DNA from: a bacterium MS4
GTDB taxonomy: Bacteria > Bacillota > Clostridia > Oscillospirales > Acutalibacteraceae
Direction: 5' to 3'
Length of the DNA stretch: 64,000 nt
Assembly: GCA_000752215.1 (NCBI GenBank)
Contig: CCFG01000017.1
Span: 1 to 64,000, forward strand
Positions 41,004-50,373 of the stretch are shown one piece after another. The position numbers were made by a program, and so were the translations under genes. Below the pieces are notes generated by a model. The model was not told the DNA's origin. It made no database searches and saw only the letters and a list, made by a program, of their open reading frames with translations. Position 1 is the stretch's first letter, and each line of letters starts with the position of its first letter.

Positions 41004-44000
41004 ATGTACGACAAGGTTCCTGCAAATTTAAATTTTGTAGAACGCGAAAAGAAGATCGAAAAGTTCTGGGAAGAAAACAAAATCTTTGAAAAGAGCATCG
41101 ACAGCCGCAAAGACGGAAAAACCTATATGTTTTACGACGGCCCGCCGACCGCGAACGGCAAGCCCCACATCGGCCATGTCCTGACAAGGGTCATCAAGGA
41201 TATGATTCCCCGCTACCGGACGATGAAGGGCTATCAGGTTCCCCGGAAGGCCGGCTGGGACACGCACGGGCTTCCCGTGGAGCTGGAGGTGGAAAAACTC
41301 CTTCATCTGGACGGCAAGGATCAGATCGAGCAGTACGGGCTGGAACCCTTCATCAAGCAGTGCCGCGAAAGCGTGTGGAAATACAAGGGGATGTGGGAGG
41401 ATTTCTCCCGGACCGTCGGCTTCTGGGCGGACATGGAGCACCCTTACGTGACCTATGAAAACGATTATATTGAGTCCGAATGGTGGGCCTTAAAGCAGAT
41501 CTGGGAAAAAGGCCTTTTGTACAAGGGCTTTAAGATCGTCCCCTACTGCCCGCGGTGCGGGACTCCCCTCTCCAGCCACGAGGTGGCTCAGGGGTACAAG
41601 GACGTCAAGGAAAAATCCGCGATTGCGAAATTTAAAGCAAAGGGCGAGGACGCCTTTATTCTGGCGTGGACAACCACCCCCTGGACGCTGCCGTCCAACG
41701 TGGCCCTGTGCGTGAATCCCGACGAAAGCTACGTGAAGGTGAAAACGGCGGACGCCGTCTATTATCTGGCGGAAGCCCTTGCCCCCAAGGTGCTGGGGGA
41801 AGAATACACCGTACTGGAAACGTATGTCGGAAAAGATTTGGAATATAAGGAATACGAGCCGCTCTTTGACTTTGTGAAGCCGGACAAAAAGTGCTGGTAT
41901 GTCACCTGCGACCGCTACGTTACGCTGACGGACGGCACCGGTGTGGTTCATATCGCGCCCGCCTTCGGCGAGGACGACGCGAATGTCGGCCGCAAATACG
42001 ACCTTCCCTTCGTGCAGCTGGTAGACGGGAAAGGCGAGATGACCAAAGAGACCCTTTGGCCGGGCATGTTCTGCAAGGATGCCGACAAGGAGATCCTGAA
42101 GAACCTGAACCAGCGCGGGCTTCTGTTTTCCGCGCCCGCCTTTGAGCACAGCTATCCGTTCTGCTGGCGCTGCGACACCCCGCTGATTTATTACGCCAGA
42201 GATTCCTGGTTCATTAAAATGACGGCGGTCAAGGACGATTTGATCCGCAACAACAATACCATCCACTGGATTCCGGAAAGCATCGGCAAGGGCCGCTTCG
42301 GCGACTGGCTGGAAAATGTGCAGGACTGGGGCATCAGCCGCAACCGCTATTGGGGCACCCCACTGAACATCTGGGAATGCGAGTGCGGGCACAAGCACTC
42401 GATCGGCAGCATTGAAGAGCTGAAAGCCATGTCCCCCAACTGCCCGGAGGATATTGAGCTGCACCGGCCGTACATCGACGCGGTGACAATTACCTGCCCG
42501 AAATGCGGCAAGCAGATGAAACGCGTGCCGGAAGTGATCGACTGCTGGTTCGACTCCGGTTCCATGCCGTTTGCGCAGCATCACTATCCGTTCGAAAATC
42601 GGGAGCTTTTCCATCAGCAGTTCCCCGCCGACTTCATTTCCGAGGCGGTGGACCAGACAAGAGGATGGTTCTATTCCCTTCTTGCGATTTCCACGCTGAT
42701 TTTCAACAAGGCCCCGTATAAAAACGTCATCGTTCTCGGCCATGTGCAGGACGAAAACGGGCAGAAGATGTCCAAATCCAAGGGCAACGCGGTAGACCCG
42801 TTCGAGGCGCTGGAGACCTACGGCGCGGACGCGATCCGCTGGTACTTCTACAGCAACTCCGCCCCTTGGCTCCCGAACCGTTTCCACGGCAAGGCCGTGA
42901 CGGAAGGCCAGCGCAAATTCATGGGGACGCTGTGGAACACCTATGCGTTCTTCGTACTGTACGCGAATATCGACGAGTTTGACGCCACCAAATACACCCT
43001 GGACCGCGGCAGCCTGACCGTCATGGACAAATGGCTTCTGTCCCGCCTGAACACCTCCGTGAAAGCCATCGACGGCCATCTGGAAAACTACCGGATTCCG
43101 GAGGCGGCGCGCGCCTTACAGGATTTTGTCGACGAAATGAGCAACTGGTATGTCAGAAGAAGCCGCGAGCGCTTCTGGGTCAAAGGGATGCCGCAGGACA
43201 AGATCAACGCCTACATGACGCTGTACACCGCGCTTGTCACCATAGCGAAAACCGCCTCTCCCATGATTCCGTTCATGGCGGAGGACATTTACCGCAATCT
43301 GGTCTGCAAGATCGATCCCTCCGCGCCGGAAAGCGTCCATCTCTGCGATTTCCCGAGCGTCGACGAAGGCCTGATCGACACGGAGCTGGAAGAAAACATG
43401 GAGCTGGTGCTCGACATCGTCGTGCTGGGCCGCGCGGCGAGGAACACCGCCAACATCAAGAACCGCCAGCCGATCGCGAAAATGTATGTCCGTTCGGAAA
43501 AGCCGCTGAGCGAGTTCTACCGGACCATCATCCGCGACGAGCTGAACAGCAAGCAAATCCTGTTTACCGAGGATGTCTCGGACTTCACCTCCTACCACTT
43601 CAAGCCGCAGCTAAGAATTCTGGGACAGAAATACGGCAAGAAAATCGGCGAAATCCGCACCGCGCTCGCCGGACTCAACGGAAGCGCGGCAAAGAAGGAG
43701 CTTGACGCCAACGGTGCGCTGACCCTCTCCCTTTCGGACGGGGAAATCTCCCTGACCCCCGAGGAGCTGCTGATTGAAACCGCGCAGGCCGAAAATTACG
43801 TTTCCATGGCGGACAACGGAATCACGGTGGTCATCGACACTCATCTGACCGAAGCGCTGATCGAAGAAGGCTTTGTCCGCGAAATCATCAGCAAGATCCA
43901 GACCATGCGCAAGGACGCGGGCTTTGACGTGACCGACCATATCGTCGTCTATGAAAAGGGAAACGACCGGATCGCGAAGATTATCTCCGACAATCTTGCC

Positions 44001-44114
44001 TCTATTCAGAACGATGTGCTGGCCGAAGAAGTCAGGCTGAACGAGATGGCGGGCTTTGCCAAGGAATGGGACCTGAACGGCGAAGCCGTAGAGCTGGGCG
44101 TTCAGAAAATCTAA
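41004..44114 (+). CDS. ileS: isoleucyl-tRNA synthetase
   Basis: A 1036-residue class I synthetase that charges tRNA-Ile. HIGH motif at 55-58 in GKPHIGHVLTR and KMSKS at 588-592 in QKMSKSKGNAVDPF. The editing (CP1) domain lies near 180-400 with AWTTTPWTLPSNVALCV. WFDSGSMPFAQHHYP and WCRCDTPLIYYARDSW-like segments match the long, eukaryote-like type of IleRS found in many clostridia, which is often naturally mupirocin-tolerant. The anticodon-binding domain fills about 650-1000. GGGAGG precedes ATG 41004. Controlled by the T-box leader upstream. Confidence 0.98.
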   Translation: MYDKVPANLNFVEREKKIEKFWEENKIFEKSIDSRKDGKTYMFYDGPPTANGKPHIGHVLTRVIKDMIPRYRTMKGYQVPRKAGWDTHGLPVELEVEKLLHLDGKDQIEQYGLEPFIKQCRESVWKYKGMWEDFSRTVGFWADMEHPYVTYENDYIESEWWALKQIWEKGLLYKGFKIVPYCPRCGTPLSSHEVAQGYKDVKEKSAIAKFKAKGEDAFILAWTTTPWTLPSNVALCVNPDESYVKVKTADAVYYLAEALAPKVLGEEYTVLETYVGKDLEYKEYEPLFDFVKPDKKCWYVTCDRYVTLTDGTGVVHIAPAFGEDDANVGRKYDLPFVQLVDGKGEMTKETLWPGMFCKDADKEILKNLNQRGLLFSAPAFEHSYPFCWRCDTPLIYYARDSWFIKMTAVKDDLIRNNNTIHWIPESIGKGRFGDWLENVQDWGISRNRYWGTPLNIWECECGHKHSIGSIEELKAMSPNCPEDIELHRPYIDAVTITCPKCGKQMKRVPEVIDCWFDSGSMPFAQHHYPFENRELFHQQFPADFISEAVDQTRGWFYSLLAISTLIFNKAPYKNVIVLGHVQDENGQKMSKSKGNAVDPFEALETYGADAIRWYFYSNSAPWLPNRFHGKAVTEGQRKFMGTLWNTYAFFVLYANIDEFDATKYTLDRGSLTVMDKWLLSRLNTSVKAIDGHLENYRIPEAARALQDFVDEMSNWYVRRSRERFWVKGMPQDKINAYMTLYTALVTIAKTASPMIPFMAEDIYRNLVCKIDPSAPESVHLCDFPSVDEGLIDTELEENMELVLDIVVLGRAARNTANIKNRQPIAKMYVRSEKPLSEFYRTIIRDELNSKQILFTEDVSDFTSYHFKPQLRILGQKYGKKIGEIRTALAGLNGSAAKKELDANGALTLSLSDGEISLTPEELLIETAQAENYVSMADNGITVVIDTHLTEALIEEGFVREIISKIQTMRKDAGFDVTDHIVVYEKGNDRIAKIISDNLASIQNDVLAEEVRLNEMAGFAKEWDLNGEAVELGVQKI

Positions 44115-44129
44115 TGTAAAATAAATTTG

Positions 44130-44222
44130 CGGCAGCCGCCGCATTTCCACAAGATTGCGTCGCCCCCCGCCGAAGGCGGGGGGCGACGTTTTGTCCCGCA
44201 AACTGAAATGGAATTGCCGTAA
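44130..44222. repeat. fold-back repeat, copy 2
   Basis: Lies between the ileS stop (44114) and its terminator. It has the hairpin GTCGCCCCCCGCC-GAAG-GGCGGGGGGCGAC and the conserved right end AACTGAAATGGAATTGCCGT. Its left end is the most divergent of the five copies. Confidence 0.75.
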
Positions 44223-44252
44223 TTGCACAGGACAACAGTTTTAATAAGAAAG

Positions 44253-44302
44253 AAATGCACCTGAAAGCAGGGTTTTAAAAGCCCGCTCAAGGTGCATTTT
44301 TT
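44253..44302. terminator. terminator between ileS and the racemase
   Basis: AAATGCACC (44253-44261) pairs with GGTGCATTT (44291-44299), with inner GCAGGG/CCCGC pairing; T run to 44302 on the plus strand and T-rich on the minus strand. Serves convergent genes. Confidence 0.8.
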
Positions 44303-44343
44303 ATGTATTTTGTTGAAGGGTTATTGAGCAACAGTCCCTTCAG

Positions 44344-45033
44344 TCAGGACAGCGCGTACAGGGCCGCGCGTTTGGCGTGGATTTCGGTCGTGTCGAACAA
44401 CGGCACGGACGTGTCCTTCTGCTGAACCAGCATCCCGATTTCCGTACAGCCGAGAATCACGCCCTGCGCGCCCCGCGCCGACATTTTCCCGATGATTTTC
44501 AGGAACGCTGCTTTCGATTCATCGGAAACGATGCCGAGGCAAAGCTCCTGAAAAATCGTATGATTGATGAATTTTCTGTCTTCTTCATCCGGGATGAGGA
44601 CTTCCAGATTCTTTTCCGCCAGCTTTTCCTTGTAAAAGTCCTGCTCCATGGTGTAAATCGTTCCAAGCAGGGCTACTTTTCCAATTTGATTCTGCAGGAG
44701 CTCCGCCGCGGTCACCTCGGCAATGTGAAGCACCGGGATGGAAACGGCACTTTGAATCTGCCCGGCAACCTTATGCATGGTATTGGTACAAATCACAAGG
44801 AAATCGGCGCCCCCTTTTTCCAGACTCCGCGCGGCGGAAGACAGGATTCCCGCGCATTTTTCCCAGTCGCCCTCCTCCTGGCACTTTTCTATTTCATGAA
44901 AATCCACACTGTAGAGCAGGCATTGAGCGGAGTGGAACCCTCCCAGCTTCTGCTGAACCGTGCGGTTGATGATCTGATAATAACCGACAGTGCTTTCCCA
45001 GCTCATTCCGCCGATCAGGCCGATTGTTTTCAT
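44344..45033 (-). CDS. aspartate/glutamate racemase family protein
   Basis: A 229-residue member of the Asp/Glu racemase family, which moves a proton at the alpha carbon using two cysteines without PLP. Both are present: Cys82 in LVICTNTMH and Cys196 in VILGCTEIG. GLIGGMSWESTVGYYQ at the start is typical of broad-specificity YgeA-like enzymes. It probably makes a D-amino acid (often D-Asp or D-Glu) for peptidoglycan or catabolism. Its ATG overlaps the adenine deaminase stop by ATGA, so the pair is co-translated. Confidence 0.93.
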   Translation of the reverse strand: MKTIGLIGGMSWESTVGYYQIINRTVQQKLGGFHSAQCLLYSVDFHEIEKCQEEGDWEKCAGILSSAARSLEKGGADFLVICTNTMHKVAGQIQSAVSIPVLHIAEVTAAELLQNQIGKVALLGTIYTMEQDFYKEKLAEKNLEVLIPDEEDRKFINHTIFQELCLGIVSDESKAAFLKIIGKMSARGAQGVILGCTEIGMLVQQKDTSVPLFDTTEIHAKRAALYALS

Positions 45034-46880
45034 ATTGACTCACCCTCCCGATACTCTTCTATTACCTGCTCAATTTTTTCAAATCTATTTTCCACAAACA
45101 AAGGGGTAAACCGGAATTTCGTACAGTCCACCAGCCCCCTGTCGGTCAGGCGCAGTTCGGGCAGACAGGCAAGCGGGATCAGCGCCATGGTCATAAAGGG
45201 AGAAACCATGCTGCACCCGATCTTTTCCCACGCTTCGCTCAGCTTTCCGACGATTTCAGCCATTTCCTCCACCGGCTTGTCGTTCATCAGGCCGGCAATC
45301 GGGAGCGGAACCGTCCCCAGGACCTTGCCGTTCTGCGCGGCGGTCATCCCCCCGCCGCACGCGATCAGCGTATTGGCAGCCAGCGCCATGTCCTCGTCGT
45401 TGGTGCCGATCACCAGCAGGTTGTGCGCGTCATGCGCCACGGTGGAAGCCATGGCCCCGCACCGGATACCAAAGCCTTTGACAAAGCCGAAGCCGACCTT
45501 TCCCGTTTCATGGTGCCGCTCAAAGACCGCCGTTTTCAGGACGTCCTGTTCAACGTCGGAACCGACCCGCCCGTTTTCCACCCTGAGCGAAACATGCCGC
45601 TCGTAGGAACCGACCCTGGCCGGAATCACTTCAATGACGCGGGCGGTCACCCGGTCTCCCTTCGCGGGAATGGCAAAGGACTCCGGCGTAATGGGATTTT
45701 TAATATGCATGGATTCCGTCGCCCACTTCGGGTAATGATAGGGCGGAAGCTCCGCGGCAAGCCTTCCGTCTTCCGCCGCAACGGTGCCGTTGATCAGCAC
45801 CCGTGTAATATCCAGCTTGTCCAAGCTGCCGATAAAAACAATATCCGCACATTTCCCCGGCGTAATGGACCCCAGCTCGTGGTCCATCTGAAAGCACTGG
45901 GCGCAGTTGATGGTGACCATCTGAATGGCGGTCATCACATCGATGCCCTCTTCCACCGCACGGCGGACGATGTGGTCCAGATGCCCCTGGCTCAGCAGGG
46001 TGTGCGGATGGGTATCGTCGGAAATCAGCACCCCGAACCGGGTGTCGATTTTATTTTCGGTAATGCTCTTCGCCACCTCATGAAGGTCGCGCCACGCCGA
46101 ACCTTCCCGCAGCATGGCGTACATGCCGAGCCGCATCTTCGCAAGGGCGTCCTGCGCGCGGGTGGACTCGTGGCAGCAGCGCACGCCGGAGGCAATATAG
46201 GCGTTCAGCCCACGCCCCGTCTCCGGCATAGAGTAATGGCCGGTCACGATCTTGCCCGCCCTGAGCGTTTCGGCGACCTCGCCGTGCATCTGCGGGTCCG
46301 AGTTCAGCACGCCCGGAAAATTCATCAGTTCCCCAAGGCCCACCACGCTGTCCCACCGCATGGTCTCTGCGATCTCCGCCGGACCGATGGAGGAACCGGT
46401 ATCCTCAAAGCCGGGAACGGCGGGAACGCAGGCGGGTGTGGTGACCATTGTTTTCAGCGGAGTCCTTTTGGAGTCCTCGATCATGCAGGAAACCCCGTCC
46501 AGCCCGAGGACATTGCAGATTTCATGCGGGTCCATATAGATTCCCACCGTGCCGTGGGGAATGACCGCCCGGGCGTATTCCCCCACGCTCATCATGGAGG
46601 ACTCCACATGCATATGCCCGTCCAAAAATCCGGGGGCGATATACTGACCGGCTGCGTCCAGGACAGTTGTGCCTTCTCCGATACAGTGCTTCGCGTCGCC
46701 GACAAGGGCAATCCTGCCGCAGAAAATGGCCACGTCGGTATCCGGCAGAATTTCCCCGGTACAGACATTCACCAGCCTGGCGTTGATAATCACGGTTTCC
46801 GCCGGAACGGCGCCCTGCGCGACCGCGGCAAGCGTCCTGCCGGATTCCCACAGCGGAGAAGTACAAAACTTGTTAATCAT
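45030..46880 (-). CDS. ade: adenine deaminase
   Basis: A 616-residue amidohydrolase that converts adenine to hypoxanthine and ammonia in purine salvage. Metal motif GFLDGHMHVESSMM (about 85-98), then HGTVGIYMDPHEICNVLG, GHYSMPETGRGLNAYIASG, and DDTHPHTLLSQGHLDHIVR with the conserved Asp/His. The C-terminal domain has TNDEDMALAANTLIACGGGM. AAGGGGTG selects ATG 46880. It is translationally coupled to the racemase. The promoter is at 46911-46939. Confidence 0.96.
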   Translation of the reverse strand: MINKFCTSPLWESGRTLAAVAQGAVPAETVIINARLVNVCTGEILPDTDVAIFCGRIALVGDAKHCIGEGTTVLDAAGQYIAPGFLDGHMHVESSMMSVGEYARAVIPHGTVGIYMDPHEICNVLGLDGVSCMIEDSKRTPLKTMVTTPACVPAVPGFEDTGSSIGPAEIAETMRWDSVVGLGELMNFPGVLNSDPQMHGEVAETLRAGKIVTGHYSMPETGRGLNAYIASGVRCCHESTRAQDALAKMRLGMYAMLREGSAWRDLHEVAKSITENKIDTRFGVLISDDTHPHTLLSQGHLDHIVRRAVEEGIDVMTAIQMVTINCAQCFQMDHELGSITPGKCADIVFIGSLDKLDITRVLINGTVAAEDGRLAAELPPYHYPKWATESMHIKNPITPESFAIPAKGDRVTARVIEVIPARVGSYERHVSLRVENGRVGSDVEQDVLKTAVFERHHETGKVGFGFVKGFGIRCGAMASTVAHDAHNLLVIGTNDEDMALAANTLIACGGGMTAAQNGKVLGTVPLPIAGLMNDKPVEEMAEIVGKLSEAWEKIGCSMVSPFMTMALIPLACLPELRLTDRGLVDCTKFRFTPLFVENRFEKIEQVIEEYREGESI

Positions 46881-46910
46881 CACAGCACCCCTTAATCTGT
46901 TTTTCATTCT

Positions 46911-46939
46911 ATATTAAACGTCATCAAAATGCCTGTCAA
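46911..46939 (-). promoter_or_regulatory. promoter of ade-racemase operon
   Basis: TTGACA (46934-46939), 17 bp, TAATAT (46911-46916) on the minus strand. Confidence 0.75.
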
Positions 46940-46961
46940 GCATCTTTTACTGCCGTAAAAT

Positions 46962-47003
46962 AAAAAAGACGCCCCGCAGCGGTCAAAAGCCGCCGGAGCG
47001 TCC
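46962..47003 (-). terminator. terminator of the pyrophosphatase gene
   Basis: The minus-strand stem pairs GACGC...CCG...GC with GC...CGG...GCGTC, followed by TTTTTTATTTT. The hairpin starts 18 bp after the stop at 47021. Confidence 0.8.
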
Positions 47004-47020
47004 GTTCTTTACAGGAAAAA

Positions 47021-47560
47021 TCAGGCGTTGGTCCCGCCGAATTTTTCAGTGTAAGCGTCGATGCTTTCCTGTACAATCCGTTTTGCGTCCTGCACGCTGC
47101 GGATGTAGTCCACCGCGGTGGCCTTGCCCTCCAGCTCCTTATACACCGCAAAAAAGTGAATCATTTCGTCAAAAATATGCGAGGGCAGCTCGTCGATGTT
47201 CCGGTATTCGTTATAGGTAGGGTCCCCGAACGGAATCGCGATGATCTTGTCGTCCACGAACCCCCCATCCTCCATGGAGATCACCCCGATGGGGTAGCAG
47301 CGCACCAGAGAGAGCGGCTGAATGTCCTCGGAACAGAGCACCAGCACATCCAGCGGATCGTGATCCGCCGCGTAGGTACGCGGAATAAAGCCGTAATTCG
47401 CCGGATAATGCGCGGAAGTGTACAGGATACGATCCATGGAGAGAAAGCCGGATTCCTTATCCAGCTCATATTTTGTCTTGCAGCCCTTGGGAATTTCAAT
47501 CACCGCGAAAAAGCTGTCCGCATGAATTCTGTCCTGAGAAATCTCGTGCCAAATATTCAA
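47021..47560 (-). CDS. ppa: inorganic pyrophosphatase, family I
   Basis: A 179-residue soluble enzyme that hydrolyses pyrophosphate to two phosphates and drives biosynthesis forward. Family I signatures: FAVIEIPKGCKTKYELDKESG, LYTSAHYPANYGFIPRTYAADHDPLDVLVL (substrate and metal site with Asp residues), DDKIIAIP and VYKELEGKATAVDYIRSV near the end. The TTG at 47560 is set by GGAGGG; longer in-frame extensions lack a site and enter the riboswitch leader. Fluoride is a classic inhibitor of this enzyme, which fits the riboswitch at 47601-47690. Confidence 0.94.
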   Translation of the reverse strand: MNIWHEISQDRIHADSFFAVIEIPKGCKTKYELDKESGFLSMDRILYTSAHYPANYGFIPRTYAADHDPLDVLVLCSEDIQPLSLVRCYPIGVISMEDGGFVDDKIIAIPFGDPTYNEYRNIDELPSHIFDEMIHFFAVYKELEGKATAVDYIRSVQDAKRIVQESIDAYTEKFGGTNA

Positions 47561-47600
47561 AAAAGTCCCTCCTGCATATTCAATTTTCTGATTTGTAAAT

Positions 47601-47690
47601 AAAAAAGCCGACAACCCGCTGTGCATACCACAGAAGTCATCAGCTTAAAAAGCAATTTTAGCGTTCGCTACGGGAGAACTTCATTCCCTG
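47601..47690 (-). promoter_or_regulatory. fluoride riboswitch (crcB motif) upstream of ppa
   Basis: Minus-strand leader with the fluoride aptamer pattern: hairpin GGGAATGAAGTTCTCCC (47688-47672) and downstream AAGCTGATGACTTCTGTGG. GAAGT of the loop pairs with ACTTC to give the aptamer pseudoknot. A rival terminator stem AGCTGATGAC/GTTGTCGGCT (47645-47636 with 47615-47606) ends in six T, so ligand binding should block termination. Confidence 0.85.
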
Positions 47691-47695
47691 TTTTT

Positions 47696-47725
47696 ATTAT
47701 AGCACAATGAAAAACATCCTGTCAA
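47696..47725 (-). promoter_or_regulatory. promoter of the riboswitch-ppa transcript
   Basis: TTGACA (47720-47725), 18 bp, TATAAT (47696-47701) on the minus strand; transcription would begin right at the aptamer. Confidence 0.85.
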
Positions 47726-47731
47726 TAAATA

Positions 47732-47773
47732 GAAAAAAGAGAGAACCGGAAGAAGCCCCGCAGAAGGATTCTC
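47732..47773 (-). terminator. terminator of the diguanylate cyclase gene
   Basis: GAGAATCC (47773-47766) pairs with GGTTCTC (47747-47741) in the transcript, followed by CTCTTTTTTC. It begins at the last codon of the gene. Confidence 0.6.
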
Positions 47774-50042
47774 ATTCCTGCTCAAACCACCGTACACAGT
47801 CGCGCCCTTCATTTTTTGCCAGGTACAGCGCCTTGTCCGCGCGATTGATCAGGTCGTACAGGTTCACCAGTTCCTTTTTTCCTTTCGCGATACCGATACT
47901 GACTGTCACACGAATATCGTCGTGGCCCTCATAGGAATAGCTGCAGCTTCTTACTTCCCTGTTCAGCTTTTCCGCCAGCCTGCTGACGGACGCCTTTTCC
48001 ATATCCTTGAGGAAAATGAGGAATTCCTCGCCGCCGTAACGCCCGACCACCGCGCTGACCGGGACACACCGTTTGCAGATATTCGCAATATTTTTAATGA
48101 TTTTATCCCCGAACAGATGGCCGTACGTATCGTTGATGGTCTTAAAAAGATCGATGTCCAGCATCATTGCGTAAAAATCGCAGCCGGCTTCTTTGGCCGA
48201 AATATATTCCATAATGCCGAGCTTCATCAGCTGCCTTCGGTTGTAAATACCGCTCAGCTCGTCGTATAGGGCAAATTCTTTGATTTTTTCATAGGATTTT
48301 GCGTTTTGAAGCGCTAAAATCGACTGCTCCGTATAGATATCCACCAGTTCCAGATCGCCGACAGAAATCTCCCTGCTTTTGCTGACAATCATCTTTATAA
48401 CGCAGAACAGATTTTGATTATAGTAAAGAGGCTTTGCAATCAGGCTTTTCCCGTCCTTGTCCCGGGTGTAAAGATCGTGCATGTGAACCTTTTCGCTGCC
48501 GTTTTGGCTCCCGGGCCGATTTTGATCCCTGAGGACGATTTTTCCGGAATGCCTGCGGCAGACCACTTTTTCATGATTCCGTTTCGTCACAATGTAACCC
48601 AGGTTCTCATTCACCCGCAAAACCATGACGGCGCTCTCAAATTCGATAATCTGATATAGATTTTCCAGAATGCTGACCAGAAGGTCCTCGGTTTCCAGAG
48701 CGGAAACCATCGCTCTCAGCCCGTTGTTCAGTTTTTCCGTAATGCTCCTTTGCTTCATTTCATATTCCAGCTTCAGATTTTTGATTCTGACCTCATTCAC
48801 CAGCTTTTCGTTCAGAAGGTCGCTTTCCCTGAATCTTCCCACCTGCAGGAAGACCTGAATGAATGTGACGACGAGCATTGCAATCGGAGTATAGTAAAGG
48901 CTGATTTCGGTAAGCCCGTTATTTTTCAGGATATCCACAACGGACAGGAAAAACAGGAGCAGGACACTCAAAAGGTTGATTTCGGCGCTTTCGTATTTTT
49001 TTCTCATGGCACGCACCAGCGTCACAAGACAATTGGCAACGGCGACGGGAATCATCACTTCCAGCAGAACAACGGGATAAATCATATACCGGGCCGGAAG
49101 GAAAACGCCCACAAAAACAATGGCGAACACCGCTGCTCCGCTGACGCGCATAAACCTTTTGCTCGACAGTCCTTCATACTGATAGTAAAAAAACAGGCAC
49201 ATCAGCTGGATCACCAGGAAATTGACCAGGTACAGTTTGGTGTTGAATTCAAAATTGATGCCGGGGAAAATCTTATTGAAATAACACTCGCCGTAAAGCA
49301 GCGGACGCAGGGAGATGGCCGCTGCAAAAAGCGCCAGACAGATATGGGCCTTATCGTGAGAACGCACAAAATACAGCAGAAGGAAAAACACCGCCATTAC
49401 AAACAGGGATGAAAAGAGAAAGGTGTCCATAAACAGACCCTGTTCCCCCAGTCGCTGGATCTGCTGCTGGGTTCCCACCACAACGGGAATCGTCAGGCCG
49501 GAACGGAAATAATCGAAGTTGGAAACCTCTATCAGAATTTCCGTGTCTTCCCGCTGCGTCTGAAAGAAAACCGACTGCGTCGTCCACTCCGGTCTGGATT
49601 CCGCCGCGTTTTTCCCGACCCGTCCGCTTTCGAAGCGCACGTTTCCGTCGATCCACAGCCGGTAGGAAGAACCGATCTGGGGAATTTTCACCCCAAGAAA
49701 AAGGCCCTTCTGTGCTTTCAGCACCACCCGGTAGACGGCGTATCCCTCCTGTGAACAGGCTTGATTGTCCGCATCACGGTACGCCGTCCAGTTTGCGGGA
49801 ACCTGAACCAGCTGTTTATTGTACGCATCCGTTATTTTTCCCTGGGGGCTTACCTGCCGTCCCCAATAAAACTCCCATGCCCCGGTCATTGGAACAGGTG
49901 AGGAAAGACCGACGCTGCCGATGTCCAAAACGCCGTTCGAAACAACATTCCCGCGCCGGCCGGTCCCCGAAAAGACCGAAAGCAGAATCAGGCAGAAGGA
50001 TACAATCAGCAGCCCGTCGGCAAATTTGATAAACCTTTTCAT
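47772..50042 (-). CDS. 7TM-DISM sensor diguanylate cyclase
   Basis: A 756-residue membrane protein. A first helix (about 5-25) exports a periplasm-side DISM-type (jelly-roll, carbohydrate-binding-like) domain of about 160 residues with WEFYWGRQ and YRLWIDGNVRFESGRVGKNA. Seven helices follow (about 190-385). A coiled coil leads to a GAF-like region (about 430-575) and a C-terminal GGDEF domain with RYGGEEFLIFL (active GGEEF form). It should make cyclic di-GMP in response to an external ligand. TGGGGGGT precedes ATG 50042. Confidence 0.93.
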   Translation of the reverse strand: MKRFIKFADGLLIVSFCLILLSVFSGTGRRGNVVSNGVLDIGSVGLSSPVPMTGAWEFYWGRQVSPQGKITDAYNKQLVQVPANWTAYRDADNQACSQEGYAVYRVVLKAQKGLFLGVKIPQIGSSYRLWIDGNVRFESGRVGKNAAESRPEWTTQSVFFQTQREDTEILIEVSNFDYFRSGLTIPVVVGTQQQIQRLGEQGLFMDTFLFSSLFVMAVFFLLLYFVRSHDKAHICLALFAAAISLRPLLYGECYFNKIFPGINFEFNTKLYLVNFLVIQLMCLFFYYQYEGLSSKRFMRVSGAAVFAIVFVGVFLPARYMIYPVVLLEVMIPVAVANCLVTLVRAMRKKYESAEINLLSVLLLFFLSVVDILKNNGLTEISLYYTPIAMLVVTFIQVFLQVGRFRESDLLNEKLVNEVRIKNLKLEYEMKQRSITEKLNNGLRAMVSALETEDLLVSILENLYQIIEFESAVMVLRVNENLGYIVTKRNHEKVVCRRHSGKIVLRDQNRPGSQNGSEKVHMHDLYTRDKDGKSLIAKPLYYNQNLFCVIKMIVSKSREISVGDLELVDIYTEQSILALQNAKSYEKIKEFALYDELSGIYNRRQLMKLGIMEYISAKEAGCDFYAMMLDIDLFKTINDTYGHLFGDKIIKNIANICKRCVPVSAVVGRYGGEEFLIFLKDMEKASVSRLAEKLNREVRSCSYSYEGHDDIRVTVSIGIAKGKKELVNLYDLINRADKALYLAKNEGRDCVRWFEQE

Positions 50043-50173
50043 GGATACCCCCCAAAAACACAAAAACCGCCGGCCGGCACCCGGCCGAAAATCGAACCGC
50101 ATGGTTTTCGGCGTTACAGTATCCGGTTGGTATATTACTGCAAATGAATGAATATGACTCTGCTATATGTACT

Positions 50174-50274
50174 ACAGCATTTCCAGTTAATTCTGCAACA
50201 AGGTTACGTTCCTCCCCCGCCGAAGGCGGGGGAGGAACGTATTTTATCTCGCAAACTGAAATGCAATTGCCATA
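50174..50274. repeat. fold-back repeat, copy 3
   Basis: Ends ACAGCATTTCCAGTT and AACTGAAATGCAATTG, centre GTTCCTCCCCCGCC-GAAG-GGCGGGGGAGGAAC. It lies 100 bp from copy 4, in the same orientation. Confidence 0.85.
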
Positions 50275-50373
50275 AAAACATCTATATTTTAGCACAGATT
50301 TCTTTCAATAACTATATCAGGTCTTAAATTTGTTAAAATTTTCCATTTTTGATTTTACGTTTTCTTTATGTAT

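Noticed and set aside
41490-43079. 529-codon minus-strand frame inside ileS
   Set aside because: It is fully antisense to isoleucyl-tRNA synthetase and reads as a mirror of its codons.
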